In this document: positions 53,101 through 60,221 of the stretch, piece by piece
Numbering within the stretch: position 1 is the first letter of the stretch
Layout: every line of letters begins with the position of its first letter
Assembly (NCBI RefSeq): GCF_047344985.1
Contig: NZ_CP178861.1
Span: 3,534,001 to 3,598,000 of the forward strand
Direction: 5' to 3'
Source of the DNA: Bdellovibrio sp047344985
Lineage (GTDB): Bacteria > Bdellovibrionota > Bdellovibrionia > Bdellovibrionales > Bdellovibrionaceae
DNA length: 64,000 nt
Made by a program: the position numbers and the translations under genes
The notes under the pieces: model-generated
Told to the model about the DNA's origin: nothing
The model's input: the letters and a program-made list of their open reading frames with translations, nothing else
The model's database searches: none

Positions 53101-54928
53101 AATGAGTTCAGGTGTCACAGATGCAGGCATAGGTTACCTCAACTCATGTGTTATCAAGAATGGCGGCGTGTATTGTTGGGGAGCAAAAGAGTACAACATT
53201 CTTGGCGACCCTTCTATCGTATCTTCGACCACCTCTCCTGTTGCAATCAGCGCGCTCTCTTCGGGCGTGAGTAAGATCGCGGTGGGATGGGTTCACGTCT
53301 GCGCTATCAAGGCCGGAGAACTCTATTGTTGGGGCGCTAATACCAATGGTGAAGTCGGAGTCGGAAACTTCAATCCTGTAAACACACCAACTCTGATCAG
53401 TGGTATCGGAACTGTAGTCGATGCTTGGGCCGGTCTTTATGGAACTTGCGCAAAGAATAATGCGAATCAAGTTTACTGCTGGGGCAACAATGGTGATTAC
53501 CAAATCACGTGGGGCACGAGTGCCGATTCCAACTCTCCGACGCTTATGACAGAGCTTGCTGGAGCGACGGACGTGTATTTCGGTTATCAGTTCTGCGCAG
53601 TGATCAGTGGTGAGCTGAAGTGTCGAGGTCGCAATTATTATGGTGAAATGGGTATCAATCGACCTTCAGGAAGTACTATTGAGCCACTCACAACGGTGGT
53701 CGGTGCAAGCTCGGGTGTCACTGCGGTTGCCGGAGCCCATCAAGCGCACACTTGCTTCATTAAGTCAGGTCAAGTTTACTGCACAGGAAATTCCGGTTTT
53801 GGACAACTTGGAGATCAGCAAGTTTTGCAAAGCAACGCTCACGTGCTAAGTCCTGACTATGTCGGCGCTTCTTCAATTGCCATGAATGACGAGCACGGCT
53901 GCGGAATCTTTAATGGCGCGGTCAAGTGCGTTGGCGACAACTATTTCAATAAGGTCGGAAATCTTTTGGTGGATAGAATTTACTTAGCTCCGACAAGTGT
54001 TAAGAATATGGATTCCGGCGTTACGAAAATAGTTGCGACTCCGAGTGGTACGTGTGCTCTGAAGTCAGGCGCCGTGAATTGCTGGGGACGCTCGTGGCTT
54101 CGTGGTTCCACAGCCACCTCAGGAAATCCAAATGTGCCTGCAGGGCTTGGCTCAGGCATGGTGGATCTGGCCGCAAGTTCCTCTTATGACTTTGCTTGCG
54201 CTATTAATACAGCCGGAAAACTTTATTGCTGGGGTTACCTTGATATGTACAGCATGTTTGATCTTGCTTCATATACGAGCTACGCAACTCCCGTGGAGAT
54301 CACTTCCGCCGGAACTGATAACGCCAAGGTTCTTATCGGTCGTTATCATGGTTGCGTCTTAAAAACAGATAAAACGGTTTGGTGCACGGGTCTTAATTCC
54401 AATGGACAACTTGGACAAGGTGACGCCGTTTCACGAGCGGGATTTGTTCAAGTTCCTGGATTGACTAATATCGACGAAATATCTCTTTCTAGTTATGGAG
54501 GCTGCGCACGTATTGGCACATCCACATTGAAATGTTGGGGTCAATACCCTGGACACGGTACAAGCACCAATGCTCTCTCACCGATTGACGTTACGGGCAG
54601 TCTTACCAATATCACGTCTCTTCACAGTGGATATATCAATCATTGTGTGATCGCCAATGGCGCCGGCTATTGCTGGGGCTTCAATCGCCAAGATCAGCAC
54701 GGAAATAATGATTATATCACTGCGGAATATCACTTCTCGCCTACGGCCTTAAGCACTCTAAATGCCTTCGGAACTGTGACTGATATCAAAGCTCAGGGAG
54801 CCTTCGGCCTTTGCGGCAAAGTCGGAACAAACTGGTACTGTTCAGGAATGGATTCTTCAGGCCAACTCGGAACGGATAAAAAACCATTCCGCCTGGCCCC
54901 TGTTTCCGTAGGACCTTTCCCGAATTAA
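47174..54928 (+). CDS. Giant surface lipoprotein with Ig-like, Calx-beta and RCC1-like repeats
   Basis: The 2,584-residue protein starts with a lipoprotein signal (SLFTVSC, Cys23). Residues ~40-150 look Calx-beta-like, ~150-262 like an ASH/HYDIN-type domain. A long array of Ig-like domains follows (~265-1640), including three copies of a unit with the motif KICV(L/V)G (first near residue 340) and a tandem pair of 107-residue units at ~1005-1220. A clear Calx-beta region lies at ~1640-1870. The last 714 residues hold 14 RCC1-like units, each with HxC or similar and CWG-type cysteines about 10 residues apart. RCC1 propellers usually have seven blades, so two propellers are implied. The protein should be lipid-anchored in the outer membrane and reach outward. 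It is isolated between a terminator and a convergent gene. A role in attachment to prey or surfaces is plausible but not shown. Confidence 0.88.
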   Translation: MEITGTFQRIVALLLLSLFTVSCSMNASLNPAITENQVFMKVSVESGTAVVLEEGIGHQITLAIDTPSIPGITLKPENLQWRIDDEDQDFEASSGTLIVQPGITYVSFIVKALRDGYIENDESFVLRFDGDRFSNLTNNSISFVVKDKTERAKVTATSASLNFGPQLKDSVTEKSLTFTNSGDASAEGLSFANLSSPFSYKGGSFPGTGGTCGAVLNGHSSCSVVLTYTPTEVNSHSQNLSWNYNNPDQSDSGSLTMSGLGVEVAAILGGTPSNPSNTENLNISVSGFNITHYKYFLGPSGTINCANSSGYSLETPISTGISDSLLSLSNQNLKICVVGKDSNGLWQPYNSATAYSWTFDTIKPSVVIAQKVGQTDPTKDLPVRFSLVFSEPIAESTLSDSDISFIGSAIVNTHTLVKTDSTHYELVVSGVDNNGVIQPVLNADKFSDLAGNLNTASTATDDQVTYDNTAPLLPTSLSWIQTSPSKASPVTAKWTLSTASDVAEQRIQFFKDAACLTLDGSAITLSPSTNTRNFSGLDGETYTYNLTLIDTSGNISVSGCSDPILLDRTAPSLASFTPPTSVRSALPTSVTVVFNEDMSQTSLENAANWSALCSGSGVISIAGVSASSSNSATVNLNISTAPTNAEVCTVTAKNTLTDLAGNPLSAAASAQYTLDLPGVVTSVTSSLANGSYKAGQAIQITVQFSEAVTVAGGTPSVLIETGSTDRAATYTGGSGSTTLTFLYTVQAGDNSADLEYESINALNLNSATIKDSFGNDMILTLPTPGTAGSLSANKDIVIDTQAPDAFVIAGVTGGTDSTQDEWLTNGSTGTLHWGAAVGSTQYKVEVRSADASSVVCAQQTVTTTSYTFTGCTLTNGTQYTARISALDAVGNSTNASNNDFLFTVNTSAVIATITGQPSGKTNQTVLNIDVAGADVQSYRYKVGAAASTNCADASGYSGYIDVATNIADSVNALGNTDIKICVLGRNSANVDQALTSATSATWTQDLVAPTLTINQKTGQADPTNAVPVEFTVVFSEAVNPASFTTADITQSGTATGVTWNLTTSDNITWSLKATAITGAGTLIPSIGANKVTDVAGNNNTASSSTDNSITYETTKPSLTINQKAGQTDPTNTLPIEFTIIFTEAINPSTFTTADISQGGTASGITWALGTSDNITWTLTASAVTTAGTLIPSITAGKVSDPAGNTNNASTTTDNTVTYDITAPLSATSLVWQQTSPTNTTALVAQWSKSTSTDLASQAVRFYTGATCNTYTGTENSVSSSTTSSNFTGTNGNTYSYQIISTDTAGNTNTSACSSAVVVDTTVPTITNVTSNKANGSYTVGEVIDVRVTFSENVVVIGTPLIALNTTPARSASYASGSGANTLIFNYTVQATDTVADLNYVATNSLTIASASIKDTATNNATLTLPGIAAAGSLGTNKNIVIDTTAPSITTFTVTNSSPTNSTTFNITSAVSGSPSHYCIMENNTTVSACTWVSGASLPATFTVTTVNQAKTLYAWVKDLAGNVSAMASSASITYDDTPPAATLSGQPTGSSAKYALNIDVGGSGVVGYKYKIGPTASTDCTVATGYSASEIAEATNITDNISAYANGSVKVCVVGKDLAGNWQTYAAATSTTWTKNSPNIQFTVTTSTVSEYNDPTHTVAVSIPAAADIAVSVSYTFSNGSAPSATMGSDYTAVNGTATIAAGSTSVNIAIPILDNSTEEYDETFKLTLSSPVGAYLGTNTVHTVTITDDEAPPLVTIQDVYVVEGASTSLIATLSHPTDKGSVSINWTRDVCTGVDCAAAGTDYTMTATSGTASVPSGSTSITFGNLTSVDNAVDELYKRVPIKITGITGGTSYISNADIIINDNDYSAGKDAIGIETGDNHSCSLTSAGKVYCWGYNGSGQLGQGNYYSSTYPKEVSLAAPAIKIAAHYGVSCAILNTGAIYCWGVGSHGSYPGAGLTGTGTVSSRTTPALVTGMSSGVTDAGIGYLNSCVIKNGGVYCWGAKEYNILGDPSIVSSTTSPVAISALSSGVSKIAVGWVHVCAIKAGELYCWGANTNGEVGVGNFNPVNTPTLISGIGTVVDAWAGLYGTCAKNNANQVYCWGNNGDYQITWGTSADSNSPTLMTELAGATDVYFGYQFCAVISGELKCRGRNYYGEMGINRPSGSTIEPLTTVVGASSGVTAVAGAHQAHTCFIKSGQVYCTGNSGFGQLGDQQVLQSNAHVLSPDYVGASSIAMNDEHGCGIFNGAVKCVGDNYFNKVGNLLVDRIYLAPTSVKNMDSGVTKIVATPSGTCALKSGAVNCWGRSWLRGSTATSGNPNVPAGLGSGMVDLAASSSYDFACAINTAGKLYCWGYLDMYSMFDLASYTSYATPVEITSAGTDNAKVLIGRYHGCVLKTDKTVWCTGLNSNGQLGQGDAVSRAGFVQVPGLTNIDEISLSSYGGCARIGTSTLKCWGQYPGHGTSTNALSPIDVTGSLTNITSLHSGYINHCVIANGAGYCWGFNRQDQHGNNDYITAEYHFSPTALSTLNAFGTVTDIKAQGAFGLCGKVGTNWYCSGMDSSGQLGTDKKPFRLAPVSVGPFPN

Positions 54929-54929
54929 T

Positions 54930-55358
54930 TTAAATGCGTGCGGCAGAACCGTTGGCGCGCGCCGAAGAATTTCTTTTTCTTTCGATTTCCTCTTTGGGCA
55001 CTCGCACCGTCATGCCCGACATTCCTCTGCAAGACTCTGCACAGCTACGGCAAATATCCGCACATTGCTGAAAGACTTCGTCATACTCATACCGCTCGCA
55101 TTCAATGGCGCAAGCACGGCAGAGCTCAAAAGTCAGTTCACAAGATTGATTGTAGAATTCAGACTCCGCGATCAAAAGTCGCGCCGTCATCTGGCACGCA
55201 TCAACACAGAACTGAAGCAGTGAAAGATGTTTTCCCGAGAAGGCCGTTCCCTTTTCCTCCATACAATAGTGTAAGGTTTCAAGACAACTGCGAGAACAAC
55301 TGAAACAAAGGTTAATACATTTCGTAATGTCGCTGTCTTGTAGTGGATGAGTAGGCAT
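54930..55358 (-). CDS. Cys-rich four-helix-bundle protein (DUF326/copper-storage type)
   Basis: The 142-residue protein contains 15 cysteines, many in CxxxC spacing (CINLCFSCSRSC, CRACAIEC, CADICRSCAESC), on amphipathic helices. This is the pattern of DUF326 and Csp copper-storage proteins, which bind many Cu(I) ions in the bundle core. No signal peptide is seen, so it is probably cytoplasmic. A strong GGGAGGAAG ribosome site precedes it. It ends 1 nt from the giant lipoprotein gene in convergent orientation and faces the second hybrid kinase across 204 nt. Confidence 0.88.
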   Translation of the reverse strand: MPTHPLQDSDITKCINLCFSCSRSCLETLHYCMEEKGTAFSGKHLSLLQFCVDACQMTARLLIAESEFYNQSCELTFELCRACAIECERYEYDEVFQQCADICRSCAESCRGMSGMTVRVPKEEIERKRNSSARANGSAARI

Positions 55359-55562
55359 AACTTCCTCCCTGAAATTAGCTTCTCTTTAAATATATGACGA
55401 AAAAATAGAATCACGAAAAAGATGTTCAAGTTCATCGGGGGAGATTGTTAAAGAACATTTAAGAACGCTCCGACACCGGTGTCAGTTGTGAAATTACAAA
55501 ACTTTAATACCCAGCCGCTTTTGTAATTTTATTAAAATTAAATAATCTGAAAGACTTGTTGT

Positions 55563-57149
55563 ATGACTGAGTCGGTTTACGAAGCACTGTTAAACTCCAA
55601 CGCCGTGATCGAGTTCGATATTCAAGGCAAAATTCTGTGGGCTAATCAGAATTTTTTAAATCTATTGGGGTATCAGCTTCATGAACTTGTCGGACAACAT
55701 CATTCGATTTTCTTACCGGAATTTTATCAGCATGAATTTGAATATCTGGAAATGTGGAATCAATTGATTGCAGGTCATACACAAACCGGCGAGTTCAAAA
55801 GACTTTCCAAAGAAAAATCCATCGTGTGGATTCAAGGTTCTTACACTCCCGTGCGCAATCTTCAGGGAGAGATCGTAAAGATCGTGAAGATGGCTATGGA
55901 TGTGACGGAGAAAAAAAGTCTTTCTGAAAACCTTGAAAAGAAAAACAAAGAGCTCCTTTCAGCGGCAGCCAAAGCCAAAGCCGCTACCTACGCCAAATCT
56001 GTATTTTTGGCAAATATGAGTCACGAAATCCGCACACCGTTAAACTCTATTATCGGCATCACGGACACATTGGCTGAAACTCTCCTTGACGATCAACAAG
56101 CCTCTTTCGTTGAAATTCTTCAAAGAGCCAACAATCAGCTGATGACGATCATCAACGATATACTGGATCTTTCAAAAGTTGAGGCTGGAGAAATTGAGTT
56201 AAAACTTCTGCCTTTTGATTTACAGAAACTTTTAGACGAACTCGTTGCCGTGCTTGGATTTCGAGCAAAAGAAAAAGGGTTGCAACTTAACATACAAGTT
56301 GAAGAAGATGTTGACGCTTTCTATGTGGGTGATCAGGACCGATTGCGCCAAGTTTTGATGAACTTACTTAATAACGCCATTAAGTTCACCCACAAAGGAG
56401 AAGTTTCTTTAAGAGTTGCCAAAAATCGCACTTCCCGCCCCGGAAATATTCTTTTCTGTGTTGCCGACACAGGAATTGGAATTCCCCGCTCGAAATTTAA
56501 AGATATTTTTCAACCTTTCACCCAAGCGGACTCTGCGACCACTCGCCGGTACGGCGGCACGGGGTTAGGACTTTCCATCACCAAGAACATTGTTCAATTG
56601 ATGAATGGCCAAATCTGGCTTGAAAGCGATGAGGGTATTGGCAGCGTTTTCTATTTTACGGCAACTATGGCGTCCACCACAGAACGAAAAACAACTATGC
56701 ACAACCCCTTGCAAGGACGATATCAATTGAGCGACATCAAACACAACATTGCTAACAGCCGTCTGCGCATCCTGATCGTTGATGACGTTGACGACAATCG
56801 CAATCTTTTTGGAATTTATCTGCAAAACACAATTCATCATATAAGCTACGCCCAAAGTGGAATCGAGGCTGTTGAATTAGTAGAACGCCAACACTTCGAT
56901 ATTATTTTTATGGACGTGCAAATGCCGGGAATGGACGGCTATGAAGCCACAGGTCTTATTCGCGCTATTGAACAAAAGGCCGAAAGAACGCCGGCACGCA
57001 TTTTTGCCTGCACAGCCAACGCATTTTCTGAAGACGTCGAAAAGAGTTTGCAGGCAGGATGTGATATGCACCTGTCGAAACCCATCCGCAAAGACACTCT
57101 CATTAAAGCCATCAATTCATTTTTTAGTTCGACGGAAGCTGTTTATTAA
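55563..57149 (+). CDS. Hybrid sensor histidine kinase (PAS-HK-receiver)
   Basis: The 528-residue protein has a PAS domain (residues ~1-118), a kinase core with His154 (SHEIRTP), HATPase with NNAIKF and GGTGLGLSITKNIV, and a C-terminal receiver with Asp451 (FMDVQMPGMDG). No membrane segment is present, so it reads a cytoplasmic signal, possibly redox or a ligand bound to PAS. Its end overlaps the convergent deaminase gene by 26 nt, the same overlap length seen for the other hybrid kinase (28933). The output partner is not encoded nearby. Confidence 0.95.
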   Translation: MTESVYEALLNSNAVIEFDIQGKILWANQNFLNLLGYQLHELVGQHHSIFLPEFYQHEFEYLEMWNQLIAGHTQTGEFKRLSKEKSIVWIQGSYTPVRNLQGEIVKIVKMAMDVTEKKSLSENLEKKNKELLSAAAKAKAATYAKSVFLANMSHEIRTPLNSIIGITDTLAETLLDDQQASFVEILQRANNQLMTIINDILDLSKVEAGEIELKLLPFDLQKLLDELVAVLGFRAKEKGLQLNIQVEEDVDAFYVGDQDRLRQVLMNLLNNAIKFTHKGEVSLRVAKNRTSRPGNILFCVADTGIGIPRSKFKDIFQPFTQADSATTRRYGGTGLGLSITKNIVQLMNGQIWLESDEGIGSVFYFTATMASTTERKTTMHNPLQGRYQLSDIKHNIANSRLRILIVDDVDDNRNLFGIYLQNTIHHISYAQSGIEAVELVERQHFDIIFMDVQMPGMDGYEATGLIRAIEQKAERTPARIFACTANAFSEDVEKSLQAGCDMHLSKPIRKDTLIKAINSFFSSTEAVY

Positions 57150-57954
57150 TCTGATGGCGATCCAAAACCGTTTGCCGCGAAAGCCCTCCGGCTTCCTCGA
57201 TAGCGTAATAGACTTTTAATGATTCCGGATGAGCGCTCCAATGATAAATCATTCCTGCACACATCTTACAGGGTTTGTGGGTGGAGTATAAAGTTGCTCC
57301 CTCGGGAATTTTCTCTTGGGATTCTTTAAAAAGTCTCTGTAGCAGATTCACTTCAGCATGCAGAGTCTTATTTTTGGAGTTAGAGTTCACTCCATAACTT
57401 AAAACAGTGCCGTTAGGGTCCACTAAAAAAGCGGCGATATCCCGATCATAATCATGCAACACTTCGCCACGGGGAATCTTCTGTGCAAGTTTCTTTGCAA
57501 GCTGTAAATACTCTGGAGGGTTCGTCACAGAACCTTGAGAAATCCACCGACGTACTTCCTGCAACGGGACTTGGTTTTCGACATTCAAGTGGCGCACCGT
57601 AATCAGGGCCGCTTCTTCTTCTCCTACATTCTGAAAGCGCAAATTTAAACTCAAGCCGTGATCAAGAGGAAGAATATTTTCCGAAACACGTTTGGCGACA
57701 ACTTTCACCATGCCCCGACACATTTCCGTCAACGGGCTTGTTGTGAAAATTCTTTGGCGTAAAATAAAGAAACTATGATCGACAAACTCGTCAAACAATC
57801 CTTGTAAAAGTTTAACCGTCGCCGACGACGGAGCACTGAACGCTTTAGAAAAATACGCATAGTAGAGAACACCTTCGTGCTCGACAAACGCCACGTCTTT
57901 TCCCGGTTTATTTAATATAAAAGCTATATGCTCCGCTCTTTTTTCCGCCAACAT
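57124..57954 (-). CDS. Bd3614-like deaminase
   Basis: The 276-residue protein has a zinc-dependent deaminase domain (residues ~165-270) with the catalytic HAE (His199, Glu201) and PCKMC (Cys229, Cys232). The N-terminal ~150 residues form a separate domain. This two-domain layout fits the Bd3614-like deaminase family, named after a Bdellovibrio protein and thought to act on nucleic acid bases. The precise substrate is unknown. It is divergent from the RNA methyltransferase gene (46-nt spacer) and overlaps the kinase gene by 26 nt at its end. Confidence 0.88.
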   Translation of the reverse strand: MLAEKRAEHIAFILNKPGKDVAFVEHEGVLYYAYFSKAFSAPSSATVKLLQGLFDEFVDHSFFILRQRIFTTSPLTEMCRGMVKVVAKRVSENILPLDHGLSLNLRFQNVGEEEAALITVRHLNVENQVPLQEVRRWISQGSVTNPPEYLQLAKKLAQKIPRGEVLHDYDRDIAAFLVDPNGTVLSYGVNSNSKNKTLHAEVNLLQRLFKESQEKIPEGATLYSTHKPCKMCAGMIYHWSAHPESLKVYYAIEEAGGLSRQTVLDRHQINKQLPSN

Positions 57955-58000
57955 GAAGGAATAAGTACCATAACCCCCATTTTTTGTCTAAATATCAACC

Positions 58001-58921
58001 ATGGACATGATCAAGAACCGCCTGGAAAAGAATTTTAAAAAACTCAAGAGCTGGTCTGAGCGTCATCAGATTGAGGCCTTCCGTCTTTATGACCGTGACA
58101 TTCCCGAATATCCATTCATCGTCGATGTTTATAAAGATCACTACGTCGTTTACGACAAAAGTGACTTCATAAAAGATAAAGATAAAAATCACCTTCCTCA
58201 TGTTATTGAAGCCCTCAAAGCTCTTTTCAAGACTTCGGAAGATTGTATTGTGATTAAAAAACGTGAGCGCCAAGAAGGACTTAAACAGTACGAAAAGTTG
58301 GATTCCAAGGAGCAAACTTTTTCCGTGCGGGAATCCCAAGCTCTTCTAAAAGTAAATCTTTATGATTATCTTGATACCGGATTGTTCCTAGATCACCGTC
58401 CGATGCGCCAAAAGGTTTTCAAAACAGCGAAAGACAAAACATTCTTAAATCTTTTTTGCTACACAGGGTCTGTCAGTGTATTTGCGGCCCTGGCGGGGGC
58501 CCGCACGACAAGTGTCGACATGTCTCAGACCTATTTGCGTTGGGCCCAAGACAACTTCGAACTGAATAAGATTGATTTAGGTGATCACAGCTTTATCAAT
58601 GCCGACGTTCTGGAGTGGTTGCGCGCCAATCGCGATCACGCTGCTTTTGATATGATCTTTTTAGATCCTCCCACTTTTTCCAATTCCAAAAAAATGGAAG
58701 ACAGTTTTGAGGTCGAGCGTGATCAGGATTTTCTCGTCGATGCCTGCATGAGTATGCTGAAGCCCAACGGAGTTTTGTATTTCTCGAATAACAAACGAAA
58801 ATTCAAATTGTCTGAGAACATTCTTGCCAAATACACCGTCAAAGATCTGACGGAGGAAAGCATTCCACAAGATTTTCACGACAAAAAAATACACTGTTGT
58901 TTTGAAATTAAAAATAAATAA
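58001..58921 (+). CDS. RlmK-like 23S rRNA methyltransferase
   Basis: The 306-residue protein matches the C-terminal methyltransferase half of RlmKL and the RlmI group: an N-terminal RNA-binding-like region with FPFIVDVYKDHYVVYDKSDF, then LNLFCYTGSVSVFAALAGA (SAM loop) and DPPTFSNSKKM (catalytic NPPY-equivalent). It would modify a guanine or cytosine of 23S rRNA. As a stand-alone gene it lacks the RlmL half. The divergent deaminase is 46 nt away. The exact target base is inferred only from family. Confidence 0.85.
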   Translation: MDMIKNRLEKNFKKLKSWSERHQIEAFRLYDRDIPEYPFIVDVYKDHYVVYDKSDFIKDKDKNHLPHVIEALKALFKTSEDCIVIKKRERQEGLKQYEKLDSKEQTFSVRESQALLKVNLYDYLDTGLFLDHRPMRQKVFKTAKDKTFLNLFCYTGSVSVFAALAGARTTSVDMSQTYLRWAQDNFELNKIDLGDHSFINADVLEWLRANRDHAAFDMIFLDPPTFSNSKKMEDSFEVERDQDFLVDACMSMLKPNGVLYFSNNKRKFKLSENILAKYTVKDLTEESIPQDFHDKKIHCCFEIKNK

Positions 58922-59001
58922 GAGACTTATCTATACGGTAAGGTGAACTCACCTTCTACCTGCGCTTAGAATTGTTCCAAACATTCAAAGTGAGGTGAAA
59001 C

Positions 59002-60105
59002 GTGATTTCAAGATTTGAAAAGCTCTCTTTGGGAGCTCTAATGTCTTTTTCTCTCTTAGCGTCTACAGTTTTGGCTGAAAATCAAAGCGTTCCGACTCCT
59101 GAAAAAGTAGCGCGACCACCGCAATATATTATGATCGGTTTTGATGGCGGTTTGGATTTAAGGCAGTGGCAAGCCACACGCGATTTCGCAGCGGACATGA
59201 CCAAAAACAACAAGCCTGTGAAATTCACATATTTCATTAGTGGCGTTTATTTTCTTCGCCAGGCCAATCGACACTTCTATGCTCCACCAAAACATGATGT
59301 GGGATATTCAAATATCGGTTTTGGCGAAAGTGCGATGGGTATTGCTTCCCGCCTTAACATGATGAACGATGCTTATGCTGAAGGACACGAAATTGCTTCT
59401 CGTGGCAACGGTCAGTTTGACGGTGCTCGTGAAAATTGGGACACAAATGACTGGGATTCTGAATTTAAACAATTCAACGATTTGGTCTTCGGGGCTTATT
59501 TCAACAACGGTCTGACTCCGAGTTCAAAATACCCTCAAGGGTATGCTTTGGGAGAAAAAGATGTCGTAGGCTTCCGTGCTCCCCGTTTGGGCGTGAACGA
59601 GGCTCTATGGCAGACAATGAAGGCTATGAACTTCCGCTATGATGTCTCAGTTCCCGGTGCTTCAACTCTGTGGCCGACAAAAAATAAATACGGCTTCTGG
59701 AATATCACTCTTCCTATGATTGAGATGGCCGGAACTGGTAAACTAATCATCGGCATGGATTATAACTTTTACTATGTTCATTCCAAAGCCAAAGAGGATC
59801 TCGCAAACCGCGAACACTATCGTAAGGAAATGCTCGACTCTTATATGAACTACTTCAATATGAACTACTACGGTCGCCGCGCGCCGGTGAGCTTGGGTCA
59901 CAACTTTGAGAAGTACAATGGTGGCGCTTACTGGGACGCTCTTCAGGATTTTGTTAAGAATGTCTGCGGAATGCCAGAGGTAAAATGTGTCAGCTACAAA
60001 CAATACGCTGATTGGCTCGACACTTTAACTCCTGAAATTCTCACATCTTACAAGCTAGGGCAATTTGACCTGCTTCCACGCCCACGTCGCCCTAATATTC
60101 AATAG
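59002..60105 (+). CDS. Polysaccharide-deacetylase-fold protein, metal ligands missing
   Basis: The 367-residue protein has a signal peptide (cleavage after TVLA) and a NodB/CE4 fold: IMIGFDGG at residues 43-50, GHEIASRGNGQ at 128-138 and GFRAPRLG at about residue 193. In active CE4 enzymes the first is TFDDG and the second ends in HxxxH; here the metal Asp is replaced by Gly49, and both His by Arg134 and Gln138. So it has probably lost metal-dependent deacetylase activity and may bind glycan instead, or work differently. The start is GTG 59002 after GAGGTGA. It is upstream of the SpeD-SpeE gene but has a hairpin between. Confidence 0.82.
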   Translation: MISRFEKLSLGALMSFSLLASTVLAENQSVPTPEKVARPPQYIMIGFDGGLDLRQWQATRDFAADMTKNNKPVKFTYFISGVYFLRQANRHFYAPPKHDVGYSNIGFGESAMGIASRLNMMNDAYAEGHEIASRGNGQFDGARENWDTNDWDSEFKQFNDLVFGAYFNNGLTPSSKYPQGYALGEKDVVGFRAPRLGVNEALWQTMKAMNFRYDVSVPGASTLWPTKNKYGFWNITLPMIEMAGTGKLIIGMDYNFYYVHSKAKEDLANREHYRKEMLDSYMNYFNMNYYGRRAPVSLGHNFEKYNGGAYWDALQDFVKNVCGMPEVKCVSYKQYADWLDTLTPEILTSYKLGQFDLLPRPRRPNIQ

Positions 60106-60153
60106 GGTTTCGCGAGTTTGGTAACTCTTTGAAAGGACGATTTTTTTCTTGTC

Positions 60154-60183
60154 AGGGGGGTGAAAAGATCCTAGAACCCCCCT
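60154..60183 (+). promoter_or_regulatory. G-rich hairpin in the speDE leader
   Basis: AGGGGGGT (60154-60161) and ACCCCCCT (60176-60183) form a perfect 8-bp stem with a 14-nt loop, about 40 nt before the speDE start. It may end the preceding gene (only TTT follows) or control speDE. Confidence 0.45.
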
Positions 60184-60221
60184 TTCATAAAAAACACATC
60201 CATTTCTGGGAGGACAGTGAA

